DNA from: Salvelinus alpinus
Lineage: Eukaryota; Chordata; Actinopteri; Salmoniformes; Salmonidae
Length of the DNA stretch: 64,000 nucleotides
NCBI RefSeq assembly: GCF_045679555.1
Contig: NC_092091.1
Span: forward strand, 67,679,172 to 67,743,171
Direction: 5' to 3'
Position numbers and translations under genes: made by a program. Of the stretch, positions 1 through 44,400 are shown piece after piece; the first letter of the stretch is position 1; each line of letters opens with the position of its first letter. The notes beneath the pieces were generated by a model. The model was not told where the DNA came from. It saw only the letters and a list, made by a program, of their open reading frames with translations, and searched no databases.

Positions 1-678
1 ACCTAACCAAATCCACCACCATATGTTTGCAACCACTATGCTACTAGGCTAACACTAGCACTCTTCTGTCAGAGGGATATCAATGGTTAATATCACAGGG
101 TCTTTTCTCAGTCTACCTACCAAATCGTCAACTCTGGCGCTACAACCATAGAAATAGAATGATATTCTTATGACCACAACCACCATGGTGCTACACTATA
201 GGAAGTAAAGGGTTCCTATGAAAGGGTATTTTCTTGACATTGACCTACTTCCTCCATGGCTGATCAGAGTTAGACTCAGGGGTCAGGTTAATAACAGGCT
301 AATAAGGCCTTTCTGCCACTGTGACCAGCGGTGCAAAACGGACCAACACCTCTCTAACCTCCTCGGCTCTCTGAACCCACTAAGCTCTGGCCAATCAGAC
401 ACAAGGTCAAGGGCCCTCCTAGGGCCTGTCAGAGAGGGGATAAGCCAAGGCGTTTGGACGTTTGGCCGCAGTTATTAAAAAGAAGCCTGGGATTAAGATT
501 TAAGCATTAAGAAAGTTACCGGCTAAGTAAGTAACTCCGTCTGTCCAGAGTGGCCAATGTCAAGCGGCGAGTGGAATACTTTCTTTTGAAGGATAAAGGA
601 GTCATGAGATAGTATGGATTAAGGGCAGAGGAAGCAACGTATAGTCAATGGGGATCAGTGCCAGGTGACTACGAGCTT

Positions 679-849
679 CAGACCTGGGTTCAAATACGGT
701 TTGATATCTTATTTAATACCTTAAAAGGGGGGGTTGTACTTTTGGGACTATTATATTGGTCACATTGCGTCAGGTAAGCTTAATAGAGACCAGACAACAT
801 ATTTGAAATTATGAAATTATTTAGAATAGTATTTGAACCCAGGTCTGGT
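679..849. mobile_element. Short inverted-repeat element (MITE-like)
   Basis: CAGACCTGGGTTCAAATAC at 679-697 is repeated inverted as GTATTTGAACCCAGGTCTG at 830-848. The interior is AT-rich and non-coding. Confidence 0.65.
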
Positions 850-1369
850 TCATATGTGTGTTTTATGGCACCTGTTCTCTTCATGGGGCCTAATGAGGTA
901 GATACACTTCAAGCTGAGAAGAATGACCTAGATATGAAGTCTTAATCGCTTTAAATCTGAGGTTTTACAGAGGGTCCTGTCCAGGTGCAAATCTCAAATC
1001 TCAAGTCAGAGGTTTCCGTGTGCATGGGTCACAGACTCAAACATTGTAAGAACTAATTAGTTCATCTTTCTGTTTTTCACCAGAACAAATGTGAGCTACT
1101 TTCACAATACTAAGGTTTAACACCAAGGGGTAAAAGGTCTATTTTAAGCCTATAGACATGAAGTAGACATGAAGTTACCCTTGTCCCTCAGAGGTGCTGC
1201 TGGTGCTTAAAGGGATACCGCTGGTGCTTAAAGAGATAGGGCTGATGCTTAAAGGATATGGCTGGGGCTGCCATTTCAGTAAGTCACCAGGAGTAATGGA
1301 GCCTCTCTATGCACCTCACCTTTAACCCCTGTGCTAATACTGTCTGGTTTAGGTCAGAGGTGACAGAGA

Positions 1370-1388
1370 GCGAGAGAGAGAGAGAGTG

Positions 1389-1445
<57 letters not shown>

Positions 1446-1447
1446 GC
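1370..1447. repeat. (AGAC)n / (AG)n microsatellite
   Basis: GAGAGAGAGAGAGTGAGACAG followed by about 14 AGAC units. Confidence 0.9.
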
Positions 1448-1549
1448 AAGAGTGACAAAGAGAGACAGGGATTCCCTTGAACAGATCGTCACTTACAGTA
1501 GCTATCTGAGTCACTGTCAGCAAGTGATCCATTAAAAACGGGTCTCTCC

Positions 1550-1990
1550 ACTGCATCGCAGTGCTAGCTGTGCCACCAGAGACTCTGGGTTCGCGCCCAG
1601 GCTCTGTCGCAGCCGGCCGCGACCGGGAGGTCCGTGGGGCGAAGCACAATTGGCCTAGCGTCGTCCGGGTTAGGGAGGGTTTGGTCGGTAGGGATATCCT
1701 TGTCTCATCGCGCACCAGCGACTCCTGTGGCCGGCTGGGCGCAGTGCGCGCTAACCAAGGAAGCCAGGTGTACGGTGTTTCCTCCGACACATTGGTGCGG
1801 CTGGCTCCCGGGTTGGAGGCGCGCTGTGTTAAGAAGCAGTGCGGCTTGGTTGGGTTGTGTTTCGGAGGACGCATGGCTTTCGACCTTCGTCTCTCCCGAG
1901 CCCGTACGGGAGTTGTAGCGATGAGAAAAGATAGTAATTACTAACAATTGGATACCACGAAATTGGGGAGAAAAGGGGGTAAAATAAAAA
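1550..1990 (+). mobile_element. tRNA-derived SINE, long type, 5' end truncated
   Basis: A B box (GGGTTCGCGCCCAGG) is followed by a GC-rich body and the tail AATTGGGGAGAAAAGGGGGT with an A-rich end. A fragment of the same 3' part recurs at 47995-48150, confirming it is dispersed. It lies upstream of the first recognised frem3 exon, presumably in an intron. Confidence 0.75.
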
Positions 1991-2368
1991 AAACATTTTT
2001 TTAAACGGGTCTCTCTCTCTGTCCTGTTTTGGCCCATTCCCTGAGACTGTTAAGGAGGTAAGAGTCTAGCCAGGGGCAGGCAACCCTGCCAAAGGAGCCA
2101 GGGAACTGACACACGTATGTGGGTGAGGAGGTGAGAAACCCTAGCCAGGCACTGTCTGAGAGTGGGGGGTGGGGAGGTGGGGGGAGAACAATGGAGTGAG
2201 AGAGGAAATTCGAAACAAGGCATCACTCAAGAGGCCTGTGATGGAGGATTTGGGGGTAAGCCCTGACATTAAGTTATCAAGTTACCCTTCACAATTTAAA
2301 ATATCTGTGTCTTTTGTCATAGAGCTCAATGAGTTTACAAAAACTGATGTCAAAGTTGTGTCTTCCAG

Positions 2369-26437
<24,069 letters not shown>

Positions 26438-27080
26438 GTTTAAGACTAGAGACAGCCCTCCTACCAACACCATCCCGTCACCGTGGCCTTCTGATAAGAC
26501 ATTGACAGTTGTCAACAGTTCCACCCTCTACCACTGCGCTGCCGTCTAATGGCTCTATCCAGTCCTTACCGCTGAAGCGTGATAGAAATGTAAAGGTCAT
26601 TTCCGATTGAGCCGACATATGCAGCGTGAATACAGTCTCCGCTAACTCGGGAACACTGGTTTTAAATTTCAATCACGCTGTAACACTTGATCTTCAGCAA
26701 TACGGATTGAATAGAGCCCTAAGACAGGGCCAACCCTGCCTTCGGCTAGCACTGAAGACAGCACAGCCAATTCTTGGGACAGTTGATGTCAGTTGATGTG
26801 TGTTGTTGGGCCTATAACCAGAGTATGAATGAATGCATGGCTGGCCAAGCCTGGAGAGAAAGTCATGTGAGGATCCACGAACCCTCAATGAAGTGTTTTC
26901 ACCCCTTTTCCTGTGGTATAACATGGGTTTTAGTCCCCCTCAGAACTCCATTCAGGTGTGCTTTAGTTCATGTGTCAAATATTAAGAGTCCCCAAGGGCT
27001 GATGTTGTGGAGAATACCCCTTCCAACTATGCTAACTGCCATAGCTGAACATCCCAATTAAATCTTAAAACAGTAATGGC
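26438..27080 (+). other. frem3: frem3 3' UTR (approximate)
   Basis: Unique-looking sequence follows the stop codon. The first plausible polyadenylation signal is ATTAAA at 27057-27062. The true cleavage site cannot be fixed from sequence. From about 27080 to 27970 I see only AT-rich sequence between two convergent genes, without ORFs or clear repeats. Confidence 0.4.
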
Positions 27081-27971
27081 ATCTCCAGAAGGTAATGTCC
27101 CCCTTGATAGTGCAAAGCAGCTTTGAGGAGACTATTCTGTCCTGTTTTTAAGAGAACTAGCCTATCGTGGTATTTTTGTTGTCGGTCGTTCAATCCGTGT
27201 CATCTAATATTTGTTTTTTGAGTGCGAGATAGAGCCAAGTGGATGGAATGCTGGGTTGTGTCGGTCCGGTCGTATCAAATGTGGTAAATGTGTGTATTTT
27301 CTAATATTGATTGATGCACTGCTATGCTTTACAAAGCCCTCAGTAGTCAGCAGGTGTGCCCATAGACATGGTGCTATTCAATGGGATTGTGATGTTGCCC
27401 ATTTTAGTCATTCAAGTGCGTAAACTATTCATTCAGAATGTTTTTATATATTTTTGTTTCAGGTGCGGTTTAAAAAAAAATCACGTGTATGTGCATATTA
27501 TTAACTCTCATAAGTCTGTACATACCTGCATGTATAGGATGTTCAAAGTCAACACAGGACAATGCAAACAAAAAAAGGTATTCATTACTAAACCCTGGTG
27601 CAACTTGAAAAATATGTAAACCCCACATTTGATGCTGTTTATCAACTGAAGAATGTGACCATCTTGATCTTATGCAAGTGACAGTATAAGTTAATAGGTG
27701 CCAATTAGTTAAGGTACAGAAATTTGTCTCCGACCAATTTAGATCAAATTGGTGACTTATCAATTTTGTGATAATTTCAATCAATTGTTTGATGTACTCC
27801 AACTTTAACTGCCAAATACAAATGTACTTTTCCGAATGATTTTGGTCCTAGTCTTCACTCAGACTGCTTGTGAACGTCCACGGCTCTTTGTGTGAAAAGC
27901 TTTGCACAAATATTCAACATAAGTATATTTTCTTTGCATAAGAATAGACTTATTTTTAAAAAAAGGGGTAA

Positions 27972-28534
27972 TTTATTAGTGACACGTTCCAAAAATACAT
28001 TTTCTACAATGTAGGTCGGTAACATAACAGAGTGGGAGGGGGGATACATACAGGTGTCGTAACAATTAATGGAATGTGATAACATAACCAAACAGGCATA
28101 AATACATTTCTCGTCACCTCAAGTACTAGTAAAAAAGGGTAGAAAACTAAAACAAAAAGAAAATTCAACTAAATCAGCTGCAGTATGCCAGTTAGTCCCT
28201 ACTAGCAGGCCTGTGAATAGAAGGAACACAATAGGGAAAGAGGGACACCTAGTCAGTTGTATAACTGAAATGTGTCTTCCGCATTTAACCCAACCCCTCT
28301 GAATCGGAGAGGTGCGGGGGGCTGCCTTAAATCGACACTAAGAACCTAGGTTCCCTCCTGGCATCTTCTAGATAGAACGACACGCTATAGCGAAGAAAAG
28401 CTCAGTCCTCTTGGGTTTTATACAGTAAATCATCATCATCATCATGTATCACCACGGTAACCCGTACAAAACAAACAGACGCTACGACTACTATACTGCT
28501 GCCTGCCGCTGCCCTCATTCTGACCATCACCACC
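27972..28534 (-). other. smarca5: smarca5 3' UTR with polyadenylation signal
   Basis: Reading leftwards from the TGA at 28535-28537, the first canonical minus-strand AATAAA is at 27972-27977, so the transcript probably ends near 27955. The UTR contains a dispersed salmonid-type segment near 28245-28330 (AATGTGTCTTCCGCATTTAA) that recurs in the opposite orientation near 50415-50470. frem3 and smarca5 are convergent (tail to tail). Confidence 0.6.
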
Positions 28535-37145
<8,611 letters not shown>

Positions 37146-37359
37146 TGTTATCGAATTTCTTCCTCGATTTAAACCGATCGTCTGTTTATTCGATTACTTC
37201 GTCCGCCTATGATTGGCAGATATGGTTTTCAAAAACTTTCTTTCAGAAAATACGCTGCTATAGTCCTACTGTTTATTATGAAAGAAACTGGCTGGCTACA
37301 AGTGATTCATTCGCTAGCTTCCTTTCCCCGCTACCCGCGTTCACAAAGGTTCCGCGTTG

Positions 37360-37369
37360 TCTCGCGAGA
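37360..37369. promoter_or_regulatory. TCTCGCGAGA palindrome (Kaiso/ZBTB33-type core-promoter motif)
   Basis: This is a perfect 10-bp palindrome 215 bp upstream of the smarca5 start codon. The motif is enriched in TATA-less, often bidirectional vertebrate promoters. Its position supports a transcription start site close by. Confidence 0.6.
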
Positions 37370-38390
37370 CTTTGGTAGCGTGGCTGCGTGTTTTTCCCCC
37401 AAAATGCAAAAACTTAACAAATTTACTGACTTAAAACCCATCTGCTACATCAATCAGTCTAAATGCTATGCCTATCCAATGGCTATGAGCTCAGTTAGTG
37501 CGTAAAATAAGTCCGTGGAATAATACATTTTGTTTTAAGTCATTACAAACCATTGTCATTATGTTTATATTTGTATTTAAACAAACCCATAATTCCCCAA
37601 AAGTTTATATATTTTATTTTATAGTCGCCATTTTCGTTCTTTATGAAACAGGCAATGAGATCGTCAAAAGCAGAAGGCTCCTAGAAAAATTCGTGGTCCA
37701 TCGGAATGACGTTTCTGCAGGGCTTTTAAATCAGCTGATTTTATAATGTCAAAATAAGAGATGAATGAGCTGTCAACAGGCGACTAATGTCAACTGGCAT
37801 TTTATGATATTTTAATCGGATGCTGGTGTTATGAATTATATTGGTACGTGATGTTTGGGAAGATACATTTCTGATAGCTAAGTTAGTGACATCTCCGGCC
37901 TGCTTTGTTGCAATACCATACACAGCTAACGTCATGCTAGCATAGCTAGCTAGTTTGTTAAAGAACGTTAGCTTGCTAGATTGCGAAAAAGAAGTTAGTT
38001 ATCCACACATGTTTCATTTGTGCATCAATGCCTTTAATCTCAGATAATTTTAATTCGATAACATGCCGCTTGTGGTTACTGTAACTAGCTCAACGTGTTA
38101 ACTTGTTTAGCTAGCTAAGTTAGCTAGCTTTGTGATGATAAGGCAAAGCATGATGCTCTGTTGTTTTTGTTTACCTGTGGCTAGCTTCATAGCCGTGTGA
38201 TATTGCTATGGTTATACAACTTTTCAGCAATGGTAAAAACGATTACAGTTTGTTATTTACAAGTTGTTGACCGAATCATACGTCTAGCTAGCTAGCTGTG
38301 GTGGACATGCCATGGAGAAATGGAAAGCTAGCCAGAATAAGTAACTAGTCACTAATGGTGGTTGATGTCCTGCTCGCTCTCGTCTTTTAG

Positions 38391-38444
38391 GTGTGGACTG
38401 CTCCCTGATCTTTCCCCTCACAGCTATATAGATCGCCTGCCATC
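38391..38444 (+). other. usp38: usp38 5' UTR segment behind a splice acceptor
   Basis: TCGTCTTTTAG ends at 38390, a good 3' splice site, and the ATG follows 54 nt later in context CCATCATGG. This implies at least one upstream non-coding exon in the shared promoter region. Confidence 0.5.
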
Positions 38445-41400
38445 ATGGACAAGATTCTAGAGGCGCTGGTCAGCTCCTCTCACTCAGTCCCAGTGAAGAA
38501 GGCCATCGTGAAGAAGGTAGTCGAAGCCGCAGAGAAAGAGGTCACGGCGGAGCAATGTCAGGCCCTGTACACCCTCACCACTCGCCTCATCTTCTTGGGC
38601 GAAGACGCCTTCCAGAAACGGGTGGGCTTCCAGGTGCTGGAGGCCTATGCCCGCTACCACCGTGCTGATTTTGAGCTCTTCTTCAGCAAAGACTTTGTCC
38701 TGGGCCTGTTACAGCAGGGCTACGGCCCCCTGGACCGCAAAGACCCGGCCGTGGTCGACTACATCCATGGCTGCCTGCGGCTGCTGATCAGCTGCCCCTC
38801 GGTGCTGGATATCTTCTCCATCATCCAGACAGAAATCCTAAGGATGGTGTGCGAACGGCCTGAGCCAGCCCTGTGCGCCCGTCTTGCCACCATGCTCTCA
38901 GACTTCGTACAGTGCATCCCCCGGGAGAAGGCGGCCATTTTGTTCTGCCAGCAGTTGGTGAGGACCATTGGGTACTTCCACTGTCCGGCCAGCCAGGAGC
39001 AGGAGCTGAGGGAGTACGTGGACCAGGTGACCAAGGTCAGCACGTTGTTGCAGAACATCTGGAAGGCGGAGCCGGTCACACTGCTGCCATCTCTGCAGGA
39101 GGTGTTCGCTATAATCTCCTCCACTGGTGAGACTGAGGGAGGGAGCACCACACACAGTCACAGATGAGCACACACGCACAAATTGCACTGTATGTGTCTA
39201 TGCATCAATGCCCCATACAAGTTGGGGCGGCAGGTAGCCTAGTGGTTAGAGTGTTGGGCCAGTAACCGAAAGGTTGCTACATCGAATCCCCGAACTGACA
39301 AGGTAAAAATCTGTCGTTCTGCCCCTGAACAAGGCAGTTAACCCACTGTTCCCAGGTAGGCCGTCATTGTAAATATGAATTTGCTCTTAACTGACTTGCC
39401 TAGTTAAAGTTTTATAAATCATTTGAACAAAATGAGCAGTTTCAAATACAATATCAATTTTTACTGTACACAAGTAAAGTACACAATAGTATTTTCTAAT
39501 GCAGTCACTAATTTGACCTCCACTTTCGCCCACCTATGGAAAAACTAGGAATGTCAGGCTTGTTAGCACATGCTTGAGACTTGGAACAGTCACTACTTAG
39601 TCATTTTAATGATCCAGGGTGGTGGAGAGTTCATGCACCACTCAATATCAGACTTGAATTGGGTCACTTGGTTAGGGAAGAGGTTGTAAACAAGACATTT
39701 TAATAGAATTGGGACATATTTTATAAGCTGTGGCCCAACAAAACATCAGTCAATTATACTCAAGTTTTTTTGTGTTCTGCACAGACACCTCCTTCGACCC
39801 CTCCATTGCCCTAGCCAGCCTGGTTCAGCACATACCTCTCCAGATGATCACAGTTCTCATCAAGAGCCTTACCACCGACCAGAACGTCAAAGACACCAGC
39901 ATGACTCAAGCACTCTGCAGGTCACTGGGTGCCTTTACTGTGTTTTTTCATTAGCTAAACTGAATAAATGAATCCGTTGTATTTGCGATGTGTATACTAG
40001 ATGGGATGATGGGATGTAGTGATTTAATAGAGCTTTTCTGCCCTTATTTACCGTTCTCTCCATCTCTCTCTTTCCTTCCTCAGGATGATTGACTGGTTGT
40101 CCTGGCCTCTAGCCCACCATGTGGAGATGTGGGTCATTGCCCTGCTGAAGGGACTGGCTGCGGTGCAGAAGTTCACCATCCTCATAGATGTCACCCTGCT
40201 TAAGATTGAACTGGTGGGTAGTGTACTGACCACTATTGGTAGTTACACATGGTAATAGCAAAGACAGTACTCTATATGAAGATGGGCAGAAACTGCTTCT
40301 CCAATAGAAACCTCCGATCACACTTGTGGGCGACGTTGGCAGCTAAGCCCATGCGCAGAAACACGTCATCGTGTCGAACGGTCGTCTAGCGCTGAACTGT
40401 GCATGTGCAGGCCGTCAAATAAAAGGCACTCCTTTGATATAAAGTAGTATTTGACAAAAATGAAAACGAGTCACTTTCACGAGGTTGGAGTAATAACATG
40501 TTCAACTACTGAAGACATTGGCTGGAATCTAGGCTGTGACTTTAGGTTTTGAGACAAGTCACAACTAAGGAACAATTTTTCACTTCTCTCATTGGAGAGA
40601 AGCCTGATCTGTTTCGCAAGCGTTCCCGGAAGTCTTGCGATGTTGCGCCTCTGGGTTTAGAAACTCTGTAGTGATAGCATCTATCACTACAGAGTAACTT
40701 CAGTTAGAACTGAAGATCACATGAACGAAAATGTGTTCCTGTAGTTCATTATGGTGTCTAGCTATATCACTTCTGAATTGTGTGTTTCTGTGTCAGTGTG
40801 TGTACAATAAATATGCTGTATGTTTTATCTTTGTGTGTAGGTATTCAACCGTCTGTGGTACCCCATCGTGCGACAGGGGGCCCTAGTGGTTCTCTCCCAT
40901 ATGCTGCTGAGTTTCCAACACTCTCCTGAGGCCTTCCACTTGGTAAGAAACACACAATACAACTCGTTCTATTGCGCACCGCATGTCTTTCCCTCCCTCA
41001 TTCCCCCTATTTAGCTGAAATACCTTCAGGCTCCATTAAACTCCATTTCCCAGAAGCACTCTCCTCTCAGCAGGGCTCTTCCACTAATGAGGTGTAAAGT
41101 GTTTAAAGCACCATGATGGTCCTTTAGTTGACTGGTGGTGGTTTCATCTGCCATGATTGTCAATTCATTTTAAAAGGTTGATTACATTTAAGTCAGTGTG
41201 ACCCCCCCACCCCCCCATGACAAAAAGGGAGGCTTAATGTAGCATGTCAAGGTTGATGTTTTTACCAGTCACTACATCAGTGTGTTTAGTGCTATTCTGC
41301 TGCTATATGCAGTGCCTAGTTTCCTCCACTGCACCTTTCCACCTTGTAACAGATTAGAACAGCTGTGATGTGCATATGACCAAGAACGTCACTGACTTTG

Positions 41401-44400
41401 CTGATGAGGATAAATTGACGTACCACGACTGTGATGTGTTGGTTGTCTCACCTAGCTGTCTTAGGATGAATGCGCTAACTGTACGTCTGCTCAGCGACTT
41501 TAATGTAAATGTTTGTCTACAATACGTTCAATGTGTGTTCCCCAGGTCGTGCCACACATAGTGGACCTGGTTGAGAGTCTGAAGCGGGACGGCCTGCCCA
41601 CCAGTAAGGCTTTCCTGCTGCACTTCACAGAGCTCGTTCACTGTATGATGTACCAGTACTCTGGCTTCCCTGACCTCTACGACGACATCCTGGAGGCCAT
41701 CAAAGTAAGACACCTTGACAACGAGTGATCACATGAGCGTTGCCCTTTTTTTTAAATGTATCAAACATTTACTGTCCTTTATATTATGATCCACCTGACA
41801 TGGGAGGGGGTGGGTAGGTTTACGTTATTTATGTGACCAACTGTAGTGTTTGTGGCGTCGTGAATAATGTCGTCATTATTGAAGGATAGACCTTTTAAAA
41901 TTCGGAAAGTGTACAATACTATGCAGCTCATGTATAGTAAACGTGGTGTATGGAGTGTCTGAAAGCTATCTCTCTCCCCTCTAGGAGCTACCTGGGCCCG
42001 GTGAGGAGAAGATCAAGCTGGTTCTGAACCAAAGTGCCTGGACGTCCCAGTCCAACTCGTTTGCCTCAGGCCTGCTGAGGCTGCCGGGCAAGTCTGAGAC
42101 GGGCAAGACTGGCCTCATCAACCTGGGAAACACCTGCTACATGAACAGTATCATACAGACACTCTTCTCAGCCACAGAGTGAGTAGTGGATTTAGTATAC
42201 ACACAACTACACGTTGCATTTTTATATTGAATTGACCACATGGTTAACAAAGCTGTCTATGTACATTCTCACTTGAGTCCTCTCACGATAGAATGATATA
42301 ATGCTGTAATATTTATGTAGGAAGTTCCTATGAAATGCTCTGCACTAACTCTTCTATGGTCCTGTCCCAGTTTCAGGAGGCATGTCTTCTCGTTACGTCT
42401 GAATGATGCCACTGCCAACACACTGATGAAGAAACTGCAGCTCCTCTTCACCTTCCTCTCACACACCCAGGTTTGTCTCCCGCTGCTGTTAGTGGCCATC
42501 GGGTTTTTCAATGCAAATGACTATGGATCCATCCCTGACGTTTCGCTTGGTGTGTGTATTCGGTGAGTGGTCATTCAGTTTGTGTGTGTCTCTCCTGCAG
42601 AGGGCAGCGTACGCCCCCAGAGTCTTCTTTGAGGCGTCTCGGCCCCCCTGGTTCAATGCAGGTTCCCAGCAGGACTGTTCTGAGTACCTCCGCTTCCTCC
42701 TGGACAGGTAGTACACCATCTAGTAGACTGCTGGAGCACCCTACAACTCCTTCCTCCTGGACAGGTAGTACACCATCTAGTAGACTGCTGGAGCACCCTA
42801 CAACTCCTTCCTCCTGGACAGGTAGTACACCATCTAGTAGACTGCTGGAGCACCCTACAACTCCTTCCTCCTGGACAGGTAGTACACCATCTAGTAGACT
42901 GCTGGAGCACCCTACAACTCCTTCCTCCTGGACAGGTAGTACACCATCTAGTAGACTGCTGGAGCACCCTACAACTCCTTCCTCCTGGACAGGTAGTACA
43001 CCATCTAGTAGACTGCTGGAGCACCCTACAACTCCTTCCTCCTGGACAGGTAGTACACCATCTAGTAGACTGCTGGAGCACCCTACAACTCCTTCCTCCT
43101 GGACAGGTAGTACACCATCTAGTAGACTGCTGGAGCACCCTACAACTCCTTCCTCCTGGACAGGTAGTACACCATCTAGTAGACTGCTGGAGCACCCTAC
43201 AACTCCTTCCTCCTGGACAGGTAGTACACCATCTAGTAGACTGCTGGAGCACCCTACAACTCCTTCCTCCTGGACAGGTAGTACACCATCTAGTAGACTG
43301 CTGGAGCACCCTACAACTCCTTCCTCCTGGACAGGTAGTACACCATCTAGTAGACTGCTGGAGCACCCTACAACTCCTTCCTCCTGGACAGGTAGTACAC
43401 CATCTAGTAGACTGCTGGAGCACCCTACAACTCCTTCCTCCTGGACAGGTAGTACACCATCTAGTAGACTGCTGGAGCACCCTACAACTCCTTCCTCCTG
43501 GACAGGTAGTACACCATCTAGTAGACTGCTGGAGCACCCTACAACTCCTTCCTCCTGGACAGGTAGTACACCATCTAGTAGACTGCTGGAGCACCCTACA
43601 ACTCCTTCCTCCTGGACAGGTAGTACACCATCTAGTAGACTGCTGGAGCACCCTACAACTCCTTCCTCCTGGACAGGTAGTACACCATCTAGTAGACTGC
43701 TGGAGCACCCTACAACTCCTTCCTCCTGGACAGGTAGTACACCATCTAGTAGACTGCTGGAGCACCCTACAACTCCTTCCTCCTGGACAGGTAGTACACC
43801 ATCTAGTAGACTGCTGGAGCACCCTACAACTCCTTCCTCCTGGACAGGTAGTACACCATCTAGTAGACTGCTGGAGCACCCTACAACTCCTTCCTCCTGG
43901 ACAGGTAGTACACCATCTAGTAGACTGCTGGAGCACCCTACAACTCCTTCCTCCTGGACAGGTAGTACACCATCTAGTAGACTGCTGGAGCACCCTACAA
44001 CTCCTTCCTCCTGGACAGGTAGTACACCATCTAGTAGACTGCTGGAGCACCCTACAACTCCTTCCTCCTGGACAGGTAGTACACCATCTAGTAGACTGCT
44101 GGAGCACCCTACAACTCCTTCCTCCTGGACAGGTAGTACACCATCTAGTAGACTGCTGGAGCACCCTACAACTCCTTCCTCCTGGACAGGTAGTACACCA
44201 TCTAGTAGACTGCTGGAGCACCCTACAACTCCTTCCTCCTGGACAGGTAGTACACCATCTAGTAGACTGCTGGAGCACCCTACAACTCCTTCCTCCTGGA
44301 CAGGTAGTACACCATCTAGTAGACTGCTGGAGCACCCTACAACTCCTTCCTCCTGGACAGGTAGTACACCATCTAGTAGACTGCTGGAGCACCCTACAAC

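Larger units (their letters stand above)
1..2368 (+). other. Presumed frem3 intron, non-coding
   Basis: No exon was recognised before 2369. The stretch holds an inverted-repeat element (679-849), an AGAC microsatellite (1370-1447) and a truncated SINE (1550-1990). The remainder is unremarkable. Confidence 0.5.
37146..38444. promoter_or_regulatory. Head-to-head smarca5 / usp38 promoter interval
   Basis: The start codons of the two divergent genes are 1.3 kb apart. The smarca5-proximal part is CpG-bearing. It contains the palindrome TCTCGCGAGA at 37360-37369, a motif known from bidirectional and housekeeping promoters and bound by Kaiso-type factors in vitro, and a GCCATTTT (YY1-like) site near 37627. 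A splice acceptor at 38389-38390 followed by GTGTGGACTG suggests usp38 has a non-coding first exon further left. No repeat element is obvious here except GCTAGC-rich runs. Shared promoter function is inference. Confidence 0.6.

Noticed and set aside
1561-1944. 127-codon ORF in GC-rich sequence
   Set aside because: Lies inside a SINE body; a fragment of the same family recurs at 48.0 kb with no coding conservation.
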